Position numbers and translations under genes: made by a program
Assembly: GCF_000422925.1 (NCBI RefSeq)
Contig: NZ_AUGZ01000030.1
Coordinates: forward strand, 1-63,493
Origin: Paludibacterium yongneupense DSM 18731
Lineage (GTDB): Bacteria > Pseudomonadota > Gammaproteobacteria > Burkholderiales > Chromobacteriaceae
Reading direction: 5' to 3'
Length of the DNA: 63,493 nucleotides
The notes under the pieces: model-generated
Seen by the model: only the letters and a program-made list of their open reading frames with translations
Database searches by the model: none
What the model was told of the DNA's origin: nothing
In this document: in pieces, positions 1 to 9,075 of the stretch
Numbering within the stretch: the stretch's first letter is position 1
Layout: every line of letters starts with the position of its first letter

Positions 1-1
1 G

Positions 2-502
2 TACGGCACGCGCTACCTGGCGGTGATGCCGACCAATCTGTACGGTCCGGGCGACAACTACCACCCGGAGAACAGCCATGTGATCCCGGCGCTGATCCGC
101 AAGGCGCACGAGGCCAAGGTCCGCGGCGACGCGCAGATGGTGGTGTGGGGCAGCGGACGGCCGCTGCGCGAGTTTCTGTACAGCGAGGACATGGCGGCGG
201 CGTGCGTGCATCTGGCGCTGCTGCCCGAGCCCGAGTACGGGGCTCTGCTGAACGATCGCACGCCGCCGCTGGTGAATATCGGCGTCGGTCACGACATGAG
301 CATCCGCGAGCTGGCGGAGACGGTGTGCCGGGTGGTGGGCTTCGACGGCGAGCTGGTCTTCGACGCGAGCAAGCCGGACGGCACGCCGAAGAAGCTGCTC
401 GACGTAAGCCTGCTCGCGGCGCAGGGCTGGCGGGCGCAGGTGGCGTTCGAGGACGGACTGGCGCGCGCTTATGCCGATTTTCAGGCACAGCAAGCGCTCT
501 GA
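2..502 (+). CDS. fcl: GDP-L-fucose synthase, C-terminal part (cut by window start)
   Basis: Cytosolic NAD(P)-dependent epimerase/reductase of the SDR family that makes GDP-L-fucose from GDP-4-keto-6-deoxymannose. The visible 166 residues begin just before the conserved VMPTNLYGPGDN segment, then show the ENSHVIPALIRK helix, REFLYSEDMAAAC, and the substrate-binding SKPDGTPKKLLDVS motif typical of this enzyme. The N-terminal Rossmann half with the YxxxK active site lies outside the window, so this is a partial gene and the start is unseen. It lies 14 bp before the flippase gene and supplies the sugar donor for the glycan built by the following genes. Family assignment is firm; use as fcl/wcaG follows from similarity only. 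Confidence 0.9.
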   Translation, partial: YGTRYLAVMPTNLYGPGDNYHPENSHVIPALIRKAHEAKVRGDAQMVVWGSGRPLREFLYSEDMAAACVHLALLPEPEYGALLNDRTPPLVNIGVGHDMSIRELAETVCRVVGFDGELVFDASKPDGTPKKLLDVSLLAAQGWRAQVAFEDGLARAYADFQAQQAL

Positions 503-516
503 GCCGCCGGAGCACT

Positions 517-1797
517 ATGCGTAATTTCAGTAAGTTGCTGACAGGCCAGCTCGCACTCGGCGCGTACTGGTCGATGCTGGATCAAGCGGTGCTGAGCGGT
601 TTGAATTTGCTCATCGGCATGGTGTTCATCCGCTTTTCCAGCAAACCGGACTATGCCTTGTATTCGCAGGTGATCGCGTTGATGTACCTGACGACATCGG
701 TGCAAAGTTCGCTGATCAACTCGCCGGCGCTCAGCGTCTTGCCCAAGGCGAGGCCTCATCGCAAGAAAGAGCTGGCCAGCGGTTTCTTGTTCTGGCAATC
801 GATACTCAGTGCGACGATGGTGATCGGCACGATGATCGGTCTGTTTCTGTTCCCTTCGCTGCTCAATAACGGCAGCCAGGTCGGTGTGGCGTGGGTGGCG
901 GCAGCGGCGGGGCTGACCATCTTTACCTCGTGGTTGCGCGATTTCATCCGCAATCAGATCTATATCGAGATGCGCCCCTTCGCCTGCCTGCTGCTCGACG
1001 GCAGTTATGCGCTGCTGCTCGCGCTGGGACTGGCGGCGCTGTGCTTCTGGCATCGGGTCGATGCGCGCTGGGTTCTGCTGCTTGGCGGTGCGATTGCTCT
1101 GGCGACGGCACTGCCGTTTTTCCGTCTGGCCGGCTTGTCGCGCACGCGTCCCGCCATCGGCGTGGTCCTGCGCAAGGCGGCGCGGCTGGGAAAATGGGCT
1201 TTGCCGGCCGGGGTGGTATTGTGGGTCTTCGGTAACGGTTATGTGCTGCTCTGTGCCCGCCTGGTCGGTGTCGACGCCACGGCCGAAGTGGTGGCCGCCC
1301 GTCTGTTCATGGCGCCGCTCGGCATGATTTTTCTGGCCTGGGCCAATATCTTCAGGCCGCGCGCCAGTCGCTGGGTCGCCGGAAAGCAATGGGACCCGCT
1401 GGTACGGGCATCGGCATTGGCGGTGTTGGCGATTGCGGTGCTGGTCGTGGCCTATACCGCTGTCTTTTTGCTGGCCTATCCCTTTCTGCTGCAGCATGCA
1501 ATGGGTGGGAAGTATGGAAATATCCAGCAGGAGATCCTGATATGGGCGGTATTTTTTCTGTTTGGCGGGGTGTGCAGCATTGCCACCGGGGTACTCATGG
1601 CGCTTGAAAATTACAAGTCGACTTTCGTCGGGTCGCTACTGGGAGCGGGTGTCAGCCTGCCGCTGATGATGGTCCTGGCCGGCCCCTACCACAAGGCGGG
1701 AGTGATGTCCGGGCTGGTCGCAGGCCAGATGGTGGTCGCGATCTACCTTTTCGCCGTTGTCAGACGCATGATCGCTGACAGGAGGATATCCGCTTGA
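517..1797 (+). CDS. Polysaccharide flippase-like membrane protein (Wzx/MATE type)
   Basis: Predicted integral membrane protein of 426 residues with about twelve hydrophobic segments spread along its length and short polar loops, the layout of oligosaccharide flippases that move undecaprenyl-linked repeat units across the inner membrane. The open frame extends far upstream, but ATG 517 is the sensible start because it follows the fcl stop by 14 bp and has a GGAG-like site. The stop overlaps the TTG start of the next gene by three bases, implying translational coupling. The call rests on topology and on neighbouring glycosyltransferases and a polymerase-like gene rather than on strong motifs. 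Confidence 0.75.
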   Translation: MRNFSKLLTGQLALGAYWSMLDQAVLSGLNLLIGMVFIRFSSKPDYALYSQVIALMYLTTSVQSSLINSPALSVLPKARPHRKKELASGFLFWQSILSATMVIGTMIGLFLFPSLLNNGSQVGVAWVAAAAGLTIFTSWLRDFIRNQIYIEMRPFACLLLDGSYALLLALGLAALCFWHRVDARWVLLLGGAIALATALPFFRLAGLSRTRPAIGVVLRKAARLGKWALPAGVVLWVFGNGYVLLCARLVGVDATAEVVAARLFMAPLGMIFLAWANIFRPRASRWVAGKQWDPLVRASALAVLAIAVLVVAYTAVFLLAYPFLLQHAMGGKYGNIQQEILIWAVFFLFGGVCSIATGVLMALENYKSTFVGSLLGAGVSLPLMMVLAGPYHKAGVMSGLVAGQMVVAIYLFAVVRRMIADRRISA

Positions 1798-3005
1798 CTA
1801 CTGAAATCCGGGTGCAAAACATCAGTTCGATCAAGTTCAGCGACTGGTTTTTCTATATCGTCCTGTTCCTCAAGCCGGCAGCGGATGCGTTTTACGAAGT
1901 CGGTTCCATCCGTTATCTGTATATGGTGCTGTTGTTCGGCACGGCCGCCATCGCCTTTACCGGCAAGAAGCTGGCGGGGGGGGCGATGCATTTCGACGGA
2001 CGCAACTGGCTGCAGGTTGCGCTGTTCTCGCTGGCTTATTTCAGCTTCCTGCTGATCATGTCCGTCATCTATGGCGGTTCATGGGACGGGATGTTCAAAA
2101 TCATCAGTCCTTTCATTCTGTTTCTGCTGATCAGTGCCGCGGCGGACGAGAATCTGATCTACGTCCTTGGTTGGAGCAGCGTGGGCACGATCATTGGCAA
2201 TGCGATGCTGCTGCCGTTCAGCTATGGCTGGGTGTACTGGGGAACAGTGCATACCTTCAAGGGCTTTTACTACTTCAAGACCGATCTGGCCTATGCACTG
2301 ACGTTTTCCGCCTTGTTCGTGGCGATGATGGACAAGTTCAAGCTTACACCGCTGGTCATGTTCTGCTTCGGCCTGGCTTCCATCCAGATCGTGCTTTCGA
2401 ATTCGCGCATGAACTATCTGACGTTCTCGGTGCTGACGTTGTTTCTGCTGACGCGCAGCGGCTTGAGCGTGATGTCGATTGTCCGCATCCTCCTGTTGCT
2501 GACCTTCATCGGCGGGGTTGCGGCCACCCTGTACGATCCTACCCGCCTGCTGTCGTTCGATGCCAGCAACCTCAACAGTTTTACTCAGGGGCGCGATCAT
2601 ATCTGGTCGGTCATGTTTTACCAGGGCTTGATGAAGTACACCCCGCTGCAGTGGATGTTTGGCAAGGGAATGTTTGCCGATTCGTTAATCTATGCCCGAA
2701 ATGTATTCTCGGCCGAGGCGCACAACGCACATAACGAATGGTTGCACATGCTGACCACGCAGGGGGTCATGGGACAGATCGCCTACCTTGCCCTGTGGTG
2801 GATGGTGGCCCGCGCCTGCCGCCGTTCGGACACCCCCGGCTGGTGCCGCCGGGTATTGGGGCTGGCGATGCTACTGGCTTTTCTGCAGAGCTTTACCATT
2901 CAGATTTCCTTGTTCTCGACCAAGACCTGGCCGTTGATGTGCGTCTTCCTTGCTGTCGCCATGGTGAAAGCGGAGAAGCCGGGCGTCGGCGCGCGGGAGA
3001 AATGA
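1794..3005 (+). CDS. O-antigen polymerase/ligase-like membrane protein (Wzy/WaaL type)
   Basis: Multispanning inner-membrane protein of 403 residues. The C-terminal half carries a large periplasmic loop with the sequence HNAHNEWLHMLTTQGVMG, characteristic of the O-antigen ligase/polymerase (Wzy_C) superfamily, which joins lipid-linked repeat units or transfers polymer to an acceptor. The start is TTG 1794 with a strong AGGAGG about 8 bases upstream, overlapping the flippase stop. A run of eight G residues lies at 1976-1983 near codon 62. Polymerase versus ligase cannot be decided from sequence alone; the Wzx-like neighbour favours polymerase. Confidence 0.75.
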   Translation: MTTEIRVQNISSIKFSDWFFYIVLFLKPAADAFYEVGSIRYLYMVLLFGTAAIAFTGKKLAGGAMHFDGRNWLQVALFSLAYFSFLLIMSVIYGGSWDGMFKIISPFILFLLISAAADENLIYVLGWSSVGTIIGNAMLLPFSYGWVYWGTVHTFKGFYYFKTDLAYALTFSALFVAMMDKFKLTPLVMFCFGLASIQIVLSNSRMNYLTFSVLTLFLLTRSGLSVMSIVRILLLLTFIGGVAATLYDPTRLLSFDASNLNSFTQGRDHIWSVMFYQGLMKYTPLQWMFGKGMFADSLIYARNVFSAEAHNAHNEWLHMLTTQGVMGQIAYLALWWMVARACRRSDTPGWCRRVLGLAMLLAFLQSFTIQISLFSTKTWPLMCVFLAVAMVKAEKPGVGAREK

Positions 3006-3009
3006 AGCC

Positions 3010-4278
3010 ATGCGTTTTTTGAAGCTGCTGTGTTGCATCATCCTGCTCGCCGGGAAGTCCTGGGGCGGCGCACCGCTGGATAAGCGGTTTTTCGGTTTTC
3101 ACGGGCACGAGCTGTTTTCGTCCGCCGCCGCTTTCAATGTCGGTTTCGGTTCGATCCGGCTGTGGGACACCGGCACATCGTGGCGTGATGTCGAACCCGA
3201 GAAAGGGCGTTTCGATTTCTCGCGCCTCGACGAGTTTGTGCGCATTGCCGGCAAGAACGATCTGAAGGTCACGCTGACGCTCGGCAGTACGCCGCAATGG
3301 GCCTCCCTGCGCAAGAACGAATCCTGCGCCTATGGCCAGGGCTGCGCTGCGCCGCCGGCCGATATCGAGGACTGGAAAAATTATGTCGCCACCGTCGTCA
3401 GCCGTTACAAGGGACGCATCGAGTGCTACGAGAGCTGGAATGAAGTCAGTTTCCCATCGGAGCCCGCCCTGCTGTACAAGGTCGGCGGGGGCAATCCGAT
3501 GTTCTATTCCGGAACGATCGCGCAGCTGGTCGACTTGCAAAAGGTCGTCTACGAGCAGGTCAAGGCCATCGATCCAAAGGCCTGTGTCCTGTCGCCATCC
3601 TTTCACAGCACGGGAGACTGGGTGCGCAAGGCCGATCTGTTCATGAAGGCGGGTGGGGGGCGCTATTTCGACAATCTGAGCTTCCACTTGTATTTTGGCG
3701 ATTGGCCCGAGCGGATGGTGCCGGTCATCGCAAGGCTGCGCGCTGCGCTCGACCACTATGGTCTGAAGGCCAGCCGCATCTACAACACAGAGGTCGGCAT
3801 CCCCTTCGATCAGTACCAGAACCGCGCCCGCAGCCAGGCTGTATTGTCGGGGCACAGCAGCGGCGACCCGGCGAATATCGGCGCGGCCTTGATATTGCGA
3901 ACCTATCTGACCAATGCGGCCTTCGGCGTGGACCGGGTCTATTGGTATGCCTGGGACGATGGGGTCTTCGGGATGGAAAAGCCCGATGCGTTTTCACGCG
4001 ACGGCGAGAAACGCGTATTCGGGCAAGTGGTGAAATTACTGGAGGGGCAGACCATCGACGGTTGCGCCAAGGAGAGCGGCGATCGCTACTGGACGTGCCG
4101 CCTGCATTCGGCGGCGGGGAAAATGGCGGTGTACTGGACCGATCCGCATGCAGAGAGGGCGCAGTTCAAGATTCCGGCCACCGCCCGCTCCGCCTATCTG
4201 TTCGGGCGCGAGGGGGGGCAACTGCCCGCCGGCAGCAGTCTTATGCTGGGTTTTGAACCCGTCGTCGTGCGTTTCTGA
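3010..4278 (+). CDS. Secreted GH39-like glycoside hydrolase of the polysaccharide cluster
   Basis: Protein of 422 residues with an N-terminal hydrophobic signal segment (about residues 1-20) followed by a TIM-barrel hydrolase similar to GH39/clan GH-A enzymes. Two likely catalytic glutamates are visible: the acid/base in ESWNEVSFP (Glu145) and the nucleophile in YNTEVGIP (Glu261). Early strand motifs FGSIRLWDTGTSW and TLGSTPQWAS fit the family. PslG of the Pseudomonas Psl system is a known analogue that cuts its own exopolysaccharide in the periplasm. The gene sits 4 bp after the polymerase gene and 1 bp before a glycosyltransferase gene, so a role in trimming or releasing the polymer is inferred. 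Substrate unknown. Confidence 0.8.
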   Translation: MRFLKLLCCIILLAGKSWGGAPLDKRFFGFHGHELFSSAAAFNVGFGSIRLWDTGTSWRDVEPEKGRFDFSRLDEFVRIAGKNDLKVTLTLGSTPQWASLRKNESCAYGQGCAAPPADIEDWKNYVATVVSRYKGRIECYESWNEVSFPSEPALLYKVGGGNPMFYSGTIAQLVDLQKVVYEQVKAIDPKACVLSPSFHSTGDWVRKADLFMKAGGGRYFDNLSFHLYFGDWPERMVPVIARLRAALDHYGLKASRIYNTEVGIPFDQYQNRARSQAVLSGHSSGDPANIGAALILRTYLTNAAFGVDRVYWYAWDDGVFGMEKPDAFSRDGEKRVFGQVVKLLEGQTIDGCAKESGDRYWTCRLHSAAGKMAVYWTDPHAERAQFKIPATARSAYLFGREGGQLPAGSSLMLGFEPVVVRF

Positions 4279-4279
4279 G

Positions 4280-5446
4280 ATGCTAACGATGAATCAGGCG
4301 ACAGAGCTTGGCGAGGGAAAGCCGGTCACCAGCCAGGTGCCGCAAGGGGGCCGACGCCGGGTGGCGTTGATCACCAATATTCCCGCTCCATACCGGATCC
4401 CGGTATTCGAGCGTTTGGCCCAGTATCGCGAGTTGGAAATCTGCATTTTCTACTGCAGCGCGCGCGAGCCCAACCGCGACTGGAACATGGGGCGAGGACG
4501 TTATCGGCATACCTTCATGCGCGAACGGATACTGACCTGGCGCGGCCGCTATATCCACATCAACCCTGATATATGGGGCGAGTTGAAGCGCTTTTCGCCC
4601 GACGTTGTCATCACCACCGGTTTCAATCCGACGCATCTCCTGGCCTATGCCTATGCGCGTTTCCATGGTGTGCTGCATATACCGATGACAGATGGGACGG
4701 TGGTGTCCGAACGTACGCTGGGGTTCTGGCATCGCCTGGTCCGCAAGCATGTGTATCGCCACAGCGCAGCGTTCGTCGGTGCGAGCCTCGGCTCGCTCGA
4801 TCTATACCGTGCTTATGGTGCCCGTGCCAGCGCGCTGTTTCAGTCCCACTTGTGCACGGATAATGCCGTCTACCCCGGGGTGCCGAAATCGGCCCGTCGA
4901 TTCGACTTCATCTTTTGCGGCCGCTTTGCTCCGGTCAAGCTTCCCGGCTTTGCCATCGATGTCGCGCAGAGCGCAAGCCATCGTCTCGGGCGCAAGACAT
5001 CCCTGCTGTTTGTCGGCTCGGGCGAACTGGAGAGTCGCCTGCGCTCCCAGGCCGCGCGTGTCAGCGAGGACGTCGAGTGCGAGTTCGCCGGATTTGCAAC
5101 TCAGGCCGAGCTGCCCGGGTATTATGCCGCGGCGAGAATCATGCTGTTCCCCACGCTCTACGATCCGTGGGGCGTCGTCGCCAATGAAGCCTGTGCCGCG
5201 GGCTTGCCGGTACTGACCATGGCCAGCGCCGGTGTCGCGGGCGAGCTGGTCCGCGACGGTGAGAATGGCTATATCCTCGAGCGTGACCTCGAACGCTGGA
5301 CCGATGCCGCTTGCGCCCTGTTGAGCGACCCGGCTTTGTACGCGGCGCAGTCGGCGCGCAGTCGCGAACTGGTCGCCAGCTACCATTACGATAATGCCGC
5401 GAAGGGCATTGCCGATGCCGTGACGTTCGCCCTGGAGAGTCGATGA
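4280..5446 (+). CDS. Glycosyltransferase family 4 (GT-B fold)
   Basis: Cytosolic glycosyltransferase of 388 residues. The N-terminal part carries the acceptor domain with RRVALITNIPAPYRIPVFERL, common in GT4 enzymes acting on lipid-linked sugars. The C-terminal donor domain shows FIFCGRFAPVKLPG and the Glu-rich signature around LYDPWGVVANEACAAGLPV. The frame is open further upstream, but ATG 4280 follows the hydrolase stop by one base; ATG 4289 is an equally possible start. It overlaps the next glycosyltransferase gene by four bases (ATGA). The sugar transferred is unknown. Confidence 0.85.
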   Translation: MLTMNQATELGEGKPVTSQVPQGGRRRVALITNIPAPYRIPVFERLAQYRELEICIFYCSAREPNRDWNMGRGRYRHTFMRERILTWRGRYIHINPDIWGELKRFSPDVVITTGFNPTHLLAYAYARFHGVLHIPMTDGTVVSERTLGFWHRLVRKHVYRHSAAFVGASLGSLDLYRAYGARASALFQSHLCTDNAVYPGVPKSARRFDFIFCGRFAPVKLPGFAIDVAQSASHRLGRKTSLLFVGSGELESRLRSQAARVSEDVECEFAGFATQAELPGYYAAARIMLFPTLYDPWGVVANEACAAGLPVLTMASAGVAGELVRDGENGYILERDLERWTDAACALLSDPALYAAQSARSRELVASYHYDNAAKGIADAVTFALESR

Positions 5447-6615
5447 GCCCGGTACGGGTATTACTGGTTCACAATGCGTATCAGCAGGCCGGGGGCGAGG
5501 ATGCGGTCGTGGCCTCCGAAGCGGCGATGCTGCGCCGTTTTGGACACGAGGTCGCTCTCCTTACCCGGCATAACGATGATATCGCTGCGATCGGGCGGCT
5601 TTCCTTGCTGCGGCAAACGCTATGGTCCGGCACGACCCGGCGCGACTTTGATGCGAGTTGCTGCGAGTTCGCCCCTGACATCGTGCATGTCCATAATACC
5701 TTCCCCCTGATCTCGCCCTCGGTGTACTGGGCGGCGGGCCGGCGCCGCTTGCCGGTCGTGCAGACCTTGCATAATTTCAGGCTGTTGTGCCCGCAAGCCA
5801 TCTTCCTGCGCGATGGGCACATCTGCGAGGATTGCCTGGGAAAGTTGCCGTGGCGCGGAGTGGCGCGGCGTTGTTACCGTGCTTCCCTGGCCCAGAGCGC
5901 GGCGCTGGGCGGCATGTTGGTGCTGCATCGTGCACTCGGAACCTGGCGCGGGCATGTCGATCGCTATATCGCCCTCAACGCGTTTTGCCGCGATAAATTC
6001 ATCGCCGGGGGACTGCCTGCCGACAAGTTTTCGATCAAGCCCAACTTCGCCGATATCGCCGAACTCCCGGGGGAGGGCGCGCGTCGCGGCGGCCTGTTCG
6101 TCGGTCGACTATCGCAAGAGAAGGGACTGCAGGTTCTGGTCGGCGCCATGGAGCGCGCGCCCGGCCTGAACGTGCAGGTAATCGGCGCCGGCGATGGCGC
6201 CGATCTCGCGCGCCAGGTTTTCGGCGCCGGTTTTCTCGGCTACCGCGATCTGGATAGTATCTTGCACGGCATGCGCCGTGCGAGCTATCTGGTCGTGCCC
6301 AGCATCTGCTACGAGAGCTTTCCGCGCACGATTGTCGAAGCGTTCGCCTGCGGCCTGCCGGTCATTGCCAGCCGGCTGGGATCGCTGATCGATATTGTCG
6401 GACATGAGCGAACCGGCCTGTTGTTCGAGCCCGGCAACAGCGACGATCTGGCGGCCAAAATGGCCTGGGCCGACGCGCATCCCGAACGGATGGCGGAGAT
6501 GGGGCGCGCGGCTCGCGCCGAGTACGAGCGCCATTACACGGCCGAGACGAACTATCAGATGCTTATGGAGATTTACCGACATGCTATCGACGATCATGCC
6601 GCTGCCCGCGCGTAG
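5443..6615 (+). CDS. Glycosyltransferase family 4 (GT-B fold)
   Basis: Protein of 390 residues with the N-terminal pattern LVHNAYQQAGGEDAVV and the internal IVHVHNTFPLISPS typical of GT4 enzymes in exopolysaccharide clusters. The C-terminal nucleotide-sugar domain shows GLFVGRLSQEKG and the EX7E motif in CYESFPRTIVEAFACGLPV. A short cysteine cluster in the middle (LLCPQAIFLRDGHICEDC) is shared by many relatives of this subgroup. It starts inside the previous stop (ATGA) and its last 35 bases overlap the next gene, so the two enzymes are probably made together. Linkage specificity cannot be read from sequence. Confidence 0.87.
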   Translation: MSPVRVLLVHNAYQQAGGEDAVVASEAAMLRRFGHEVALLTRHNDDIAAIGRLSLLRQTLWSGTTRRDFDASCCEFAPDIVHVHNTFPLISPSVYWAAGRRRLPVVQTLHNFRLLCPQAIFLRDGHICEDCLGKLPWRGVARRCYRASLAQSAALGGMLVLHRALGTWRGHVDRYIALNAFCRDKFIAGGLPADKFSIKPNFADIAELPGEGARRGGLFVGRLSQEKGLQVLVGAMERAPGLNVQVIGAGDGADLARQVFGAGFLGYRDLDSILHGMRRASYLVVPSICYESFPRTIVEAFACGLPVIASRLGSLIDIVGHERTGLLFEPGNSDDLAAKMAWADAHPERMAEMGRAARAEYERHYTAETNYQMLMEIYRHAIDDHAAARA

Positions 6616-7357
6616 ACGGGGTCGCGTAATCGGGGCGTCCATCGATGCGCTCGATTGGGACGAGGCCTTGACGAAACTGTTGCACTGGGGGGCGCAACAT
6701 GAATCGCGCAGCGTATTCATCTGTAATGCGCATTCGGTGGTGACCGCGCGCCGCGATCCCGCCTTCTCGGCGGCCCTGGCGCGAGCCGACATGGCCACGC
6801 CGGACGGCATGCCGGTCGCCTGGATGCTGCGCTGGCAGGGCTTTTCCGCCCAGCAGCGCATAAACGGACCCGATCTGATGTGGCGCTATTGCCAACGGGC
6901 CGAAGCCGAGGGGCATAGCCTGTATCTCTATGGTGCGAGCGGGGACACGCTGCAGGCCCTGGTTGCCGTGCTGCGCCGTCATTTTCCGCGCCTTGCGATC
7001 GCCGGTTGGTATTCGCCGCCGTTCCGTCCCCTGAGTCCGGTGGAAGATCAGGAGGTCATCGAGCGCATCAATGCCAGCGGAGCGAATGCCCTGTTCGTCG
7101 GCCTCGGCTGCCCGAAGCAGGAGCTGTGGATGGACGAGCACCGTGGCCGTATCAATGCCGTGATGATCGGCGTGGGGGCGGCTTTCGACTACCACGCCGG
7201 CAGCGTGCGCCGTGCGCCGCTCTGGATGCAACGCCACGGTCTGGAGTGGCTCCATCGGTTGTGCTCCGAACCGCGGCGCTTGTGGAGGCGTTATCTTGTG
7301 ACCAATACCCTGTTCTTGTTTCATGCTCTGCGCCAGTTGCTCGGACGTAAAGACTGA
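6581..7357 (+). CDS. WecG/TagA/CpsF-family glycosyltransferase (GT26)
   Basis: Protein of 258 residues of the WecG/TagA/CpsF family, which transfers a sugar (for example ManNAcA or glucose) to a lipid-linked acceptor at the inner face of the membrane. Family marks are CNAHSVVTARRDPAF near the N-terminus, ATPDGMPVAWMLRW, RINGPDLMW, FVGLGCPKQELWMDEH, and GVGAAFDYHAGSVRRAP followed by GLEWLHRL. ATG 6581 has GGAG ten bases upstream and lies inside the preceding gene; ATG 6596 is an alternative. The stop and the next start share one base. It is the last glycosyltransferase of the cluster in this window. Confidence 0.88.
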   Translation: MLSTIMPLPARRRGRVIGASIDALDWDEALTKLLHWGAQHESRSVFICNAHSVVTARRDPAFSAALARADMATPDGMPVAWMLRWQGFSAQQRINGPDLMWRYCQRAEAEGHSLYLYGASGDTLQALVAVLRRHFPRLAIAGWYSPPFRPLSPVEDQEVIERINASGANALFVGLGCPKQELWMDEHRGRINAVMIGVGAAFDYHAGSVRRAPLWMQRHGLEWLHRLCSEPRRLWRRYLVTNTLFLFHALRQLLGRKD

Positions 7358-7818
7358 TGCTCGACGTTGACGATTTCAGGCGTGTCGTACGCGATGCGCC
7401 TTTGGTGGCAATCGATCTGTTGGTCGGAGACGGGAACGGACACTATCTGCTCGGTTTGCGGCGCAACCGGCCGGCAGCGGGCTTCTGGTTCGTTCCTGGC
7501 GGGCGCGTTTACAAGGACGAAGCGCTGGATGCCGCCTTCGCACGTATCGCCCGGGCCGAGTTGGGACTCGAATTGTCCCGCTCAGGTGCAACGGCGATGG
7601 GGGTGTCCGAGCATTTTTATCCAGACAGCTTCGCCGATGTGACGATAGGCACGCACTATGTGGTGCTGCCGTACCGCGTGACGGTGTCGCGCGAGGCCAT
7701 TCCCGTGCGGGCGGGCGAGAAGCAGCATTGTGCGCTCGAGTGGATGTCGTCCATGCAGCTGCGGACCCGCACCGACGTGCATGCGCATACACGTGCCTAT
7801 TTTATTGCAGACGAATGA
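7357..7818 (+). CDS. nudD: GDP-mannose mannosyl hydrolase (Nudix)
   Basis: Nudix-superfamily enzyme of 153 residues that hydrolyses GDP-mannose or GDP-glucose to GDP and the free sugar. It carries the atypical Nudix box of this subfamily, starting GGRVYKDE and ending ARAELGLEL, where the usual REUxEE glutamates are replaced, as in E. coli WcaH/Gmm. The LVGDGNGHYLLGLRRNRPA and GFWFVPGG segments match the same family. Its start overlaps the preceding stop by one base. Colanic-acid and other fucose clusters often pair this gene with GDP-fucose synthesis genes, which fits the context. Confidence 0.88.
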   Translation: MLDVDDFRRVVRDAPLVAIDLLVGDGNGHYLLGLRRNRPAAGFWFVPGGRVYKDEALDAAFARIARAELGLELSRSGATAMGVSEHFYPDSFADVTIGTHYVVLPYRVTVSREAIPVRAGEKQHCALEWMSSMQLRTRTDVHAHTRAYFIADE

Positions 7819-7873
7819 GGGGGGCGGAGCGGCTGGGATTGTGACTGACGGGCCATCCGGGCGGGCCACCTTG

Positions 7874-8953
7874 TCAGCCCAGTGCGTTTATCCATTTCCT
7901 GGTCAAGGCATGGCTTCCGCTGTCTATCGTAATGGCTGCCAGCCTGGAAACGAGATAGCCGAGCGCGGTTGTCGAAACGATGGCAAAGACAAAGGCGACA
8001 TTGTCGAGTCGCGGTAGCAACCTCAGCGCGTGGCCAATAATATTCATTATAATAAAGTGAGATAGGTATATCACATAGGAATTTCTGCCTAGCTCATTGA
8101 TTGCTGCGTTGTGCAATGATTTTTTTATTGCAAATGCACTCGAATAATACATTGTAATTATCGCAAGTACAAAATAAAATGATTGATGGCTTATTGTTTT
8201 TGTGTAAGCCAATAGGAGGCTTGTTAAAATCCATGCAATTATAATTTTTTCTCCGTGCAACCCTTTGTGATAAATTGCCATCCCAAGAAAAAATATCGGA
8301 AGCTGGTTGAAGAAATTATAATAAAGAAAATTTGCTATCAGAATACTGCCCGCGACGTGATAGTGGTCATTAAAAAAAAGGGTTGTTGCCGGTGCAATCG
8401 CAAGCGCGTTCAGGAAATAGGCCCCGGCCGCCAGCCATAGAAAGCCGTATTGGTTCCTGGTTCTCGAGATGATGAACGGGAAAACCAGATAGAATGTCAT
8501 CTCGACGGCAATGCTCCATCCTCCCGGCACGACTGCATTGAAGCTGTCTGGCCAGAACCCGTGCATGAACGTCGCAGTCAGAACGATCTGCCTGGCACTT
8601 ATCCCTTGCGGGGCCCAGTAGCCAGGCTCGGTTCCGTTGATGAGCAGGTATACGGGAATCGCGAGCCAGAACATCGGTGCAATGCGCATCATCCTGCGAA
8701 TGTAGAATTTGAGCGTGCGGAAATTCTCACCTTCTCTGATATCCCACATATGGCACATCGTCATGGCACTGACCATGAAAAAAAGCTGTACACCAAAGTG
8801 CCCCAGATTGACCACTCTATTCAAGGTGGAGGACATTGTCGGGAATCGCGATACGGCATGAATCGCGATAACTCCGATGATGGCGATGCCGCGCAAGAAA
8901 TCGAAAGGAAGCACTCGCCTGTCGTTTTCAATTGCTATGTTGGCTGCTGTCAT
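7874..8953 (-). CDS. Acyltransferase 3 family membrane protein, AT-rich
   Basis: Integral membrane O-acyltransferase of 359 residues with about ten hydrophobic segments. It shows the N-terminal DFLRGIAIIGVIAIHAVSRF motif with the conserved Arg and His, and RRMMRIAPMFWLAIPVYL, as in OafA/NodX-type enzymes that acetylate surface polysaccharides or lipids. ATG 8953 has a GGAAG site just upstream; the longer frame to 8998 lacks one. Base composition falls far below the neighbours, especially over 8040-8350, with homopolymers including A8 at 8372-8379, which suggests recent acquisition. It converges on the polysaccharide operon. Confidence 0.85.
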   Translation of the reverse strand: MTAANIAIENDRRVLPFDFLRGIAIIGVIAIHAVSRFPTMSSTLNRVVNLGHFGVQLFFMVSAMTMCHMWDIREGENFRTLKFYIRRMMRIAPMFWLAIPVYLLINGTEPGYWAPQGISARQIVLTATFMHGFWPDSFNAVVPGGWSIAVEMTFYLVFPFIISRTRNQYGFLWLAAGAYFLNALAIAPATTLFFNDHYHVAGSILIANFLYYNFFNQLPIFFLGMAIYHKGLHGEKIIIAWILTSLLLAYTKTISHQSFYFVLAIITMYYSSAFAIKKSLHNAAINELGRNSYVIYLSHFIIMNIIGHALRLLPRLDNVAFVFAIVSTTALGYLVSRLAAITIDSGSHALTRKWINALG

Positions 8954-9075
8954 GAGAGCTTCCGTTCTAATCAAGCTGAATCCGCCGATAGATATCATCC
9001 CGTTCCAGAGCTCGATGCGAGCTTGGAGTGGCGTGTGTCGACAGCTTTCGAAACCGTTGCTGCGTCAACTCTCTG

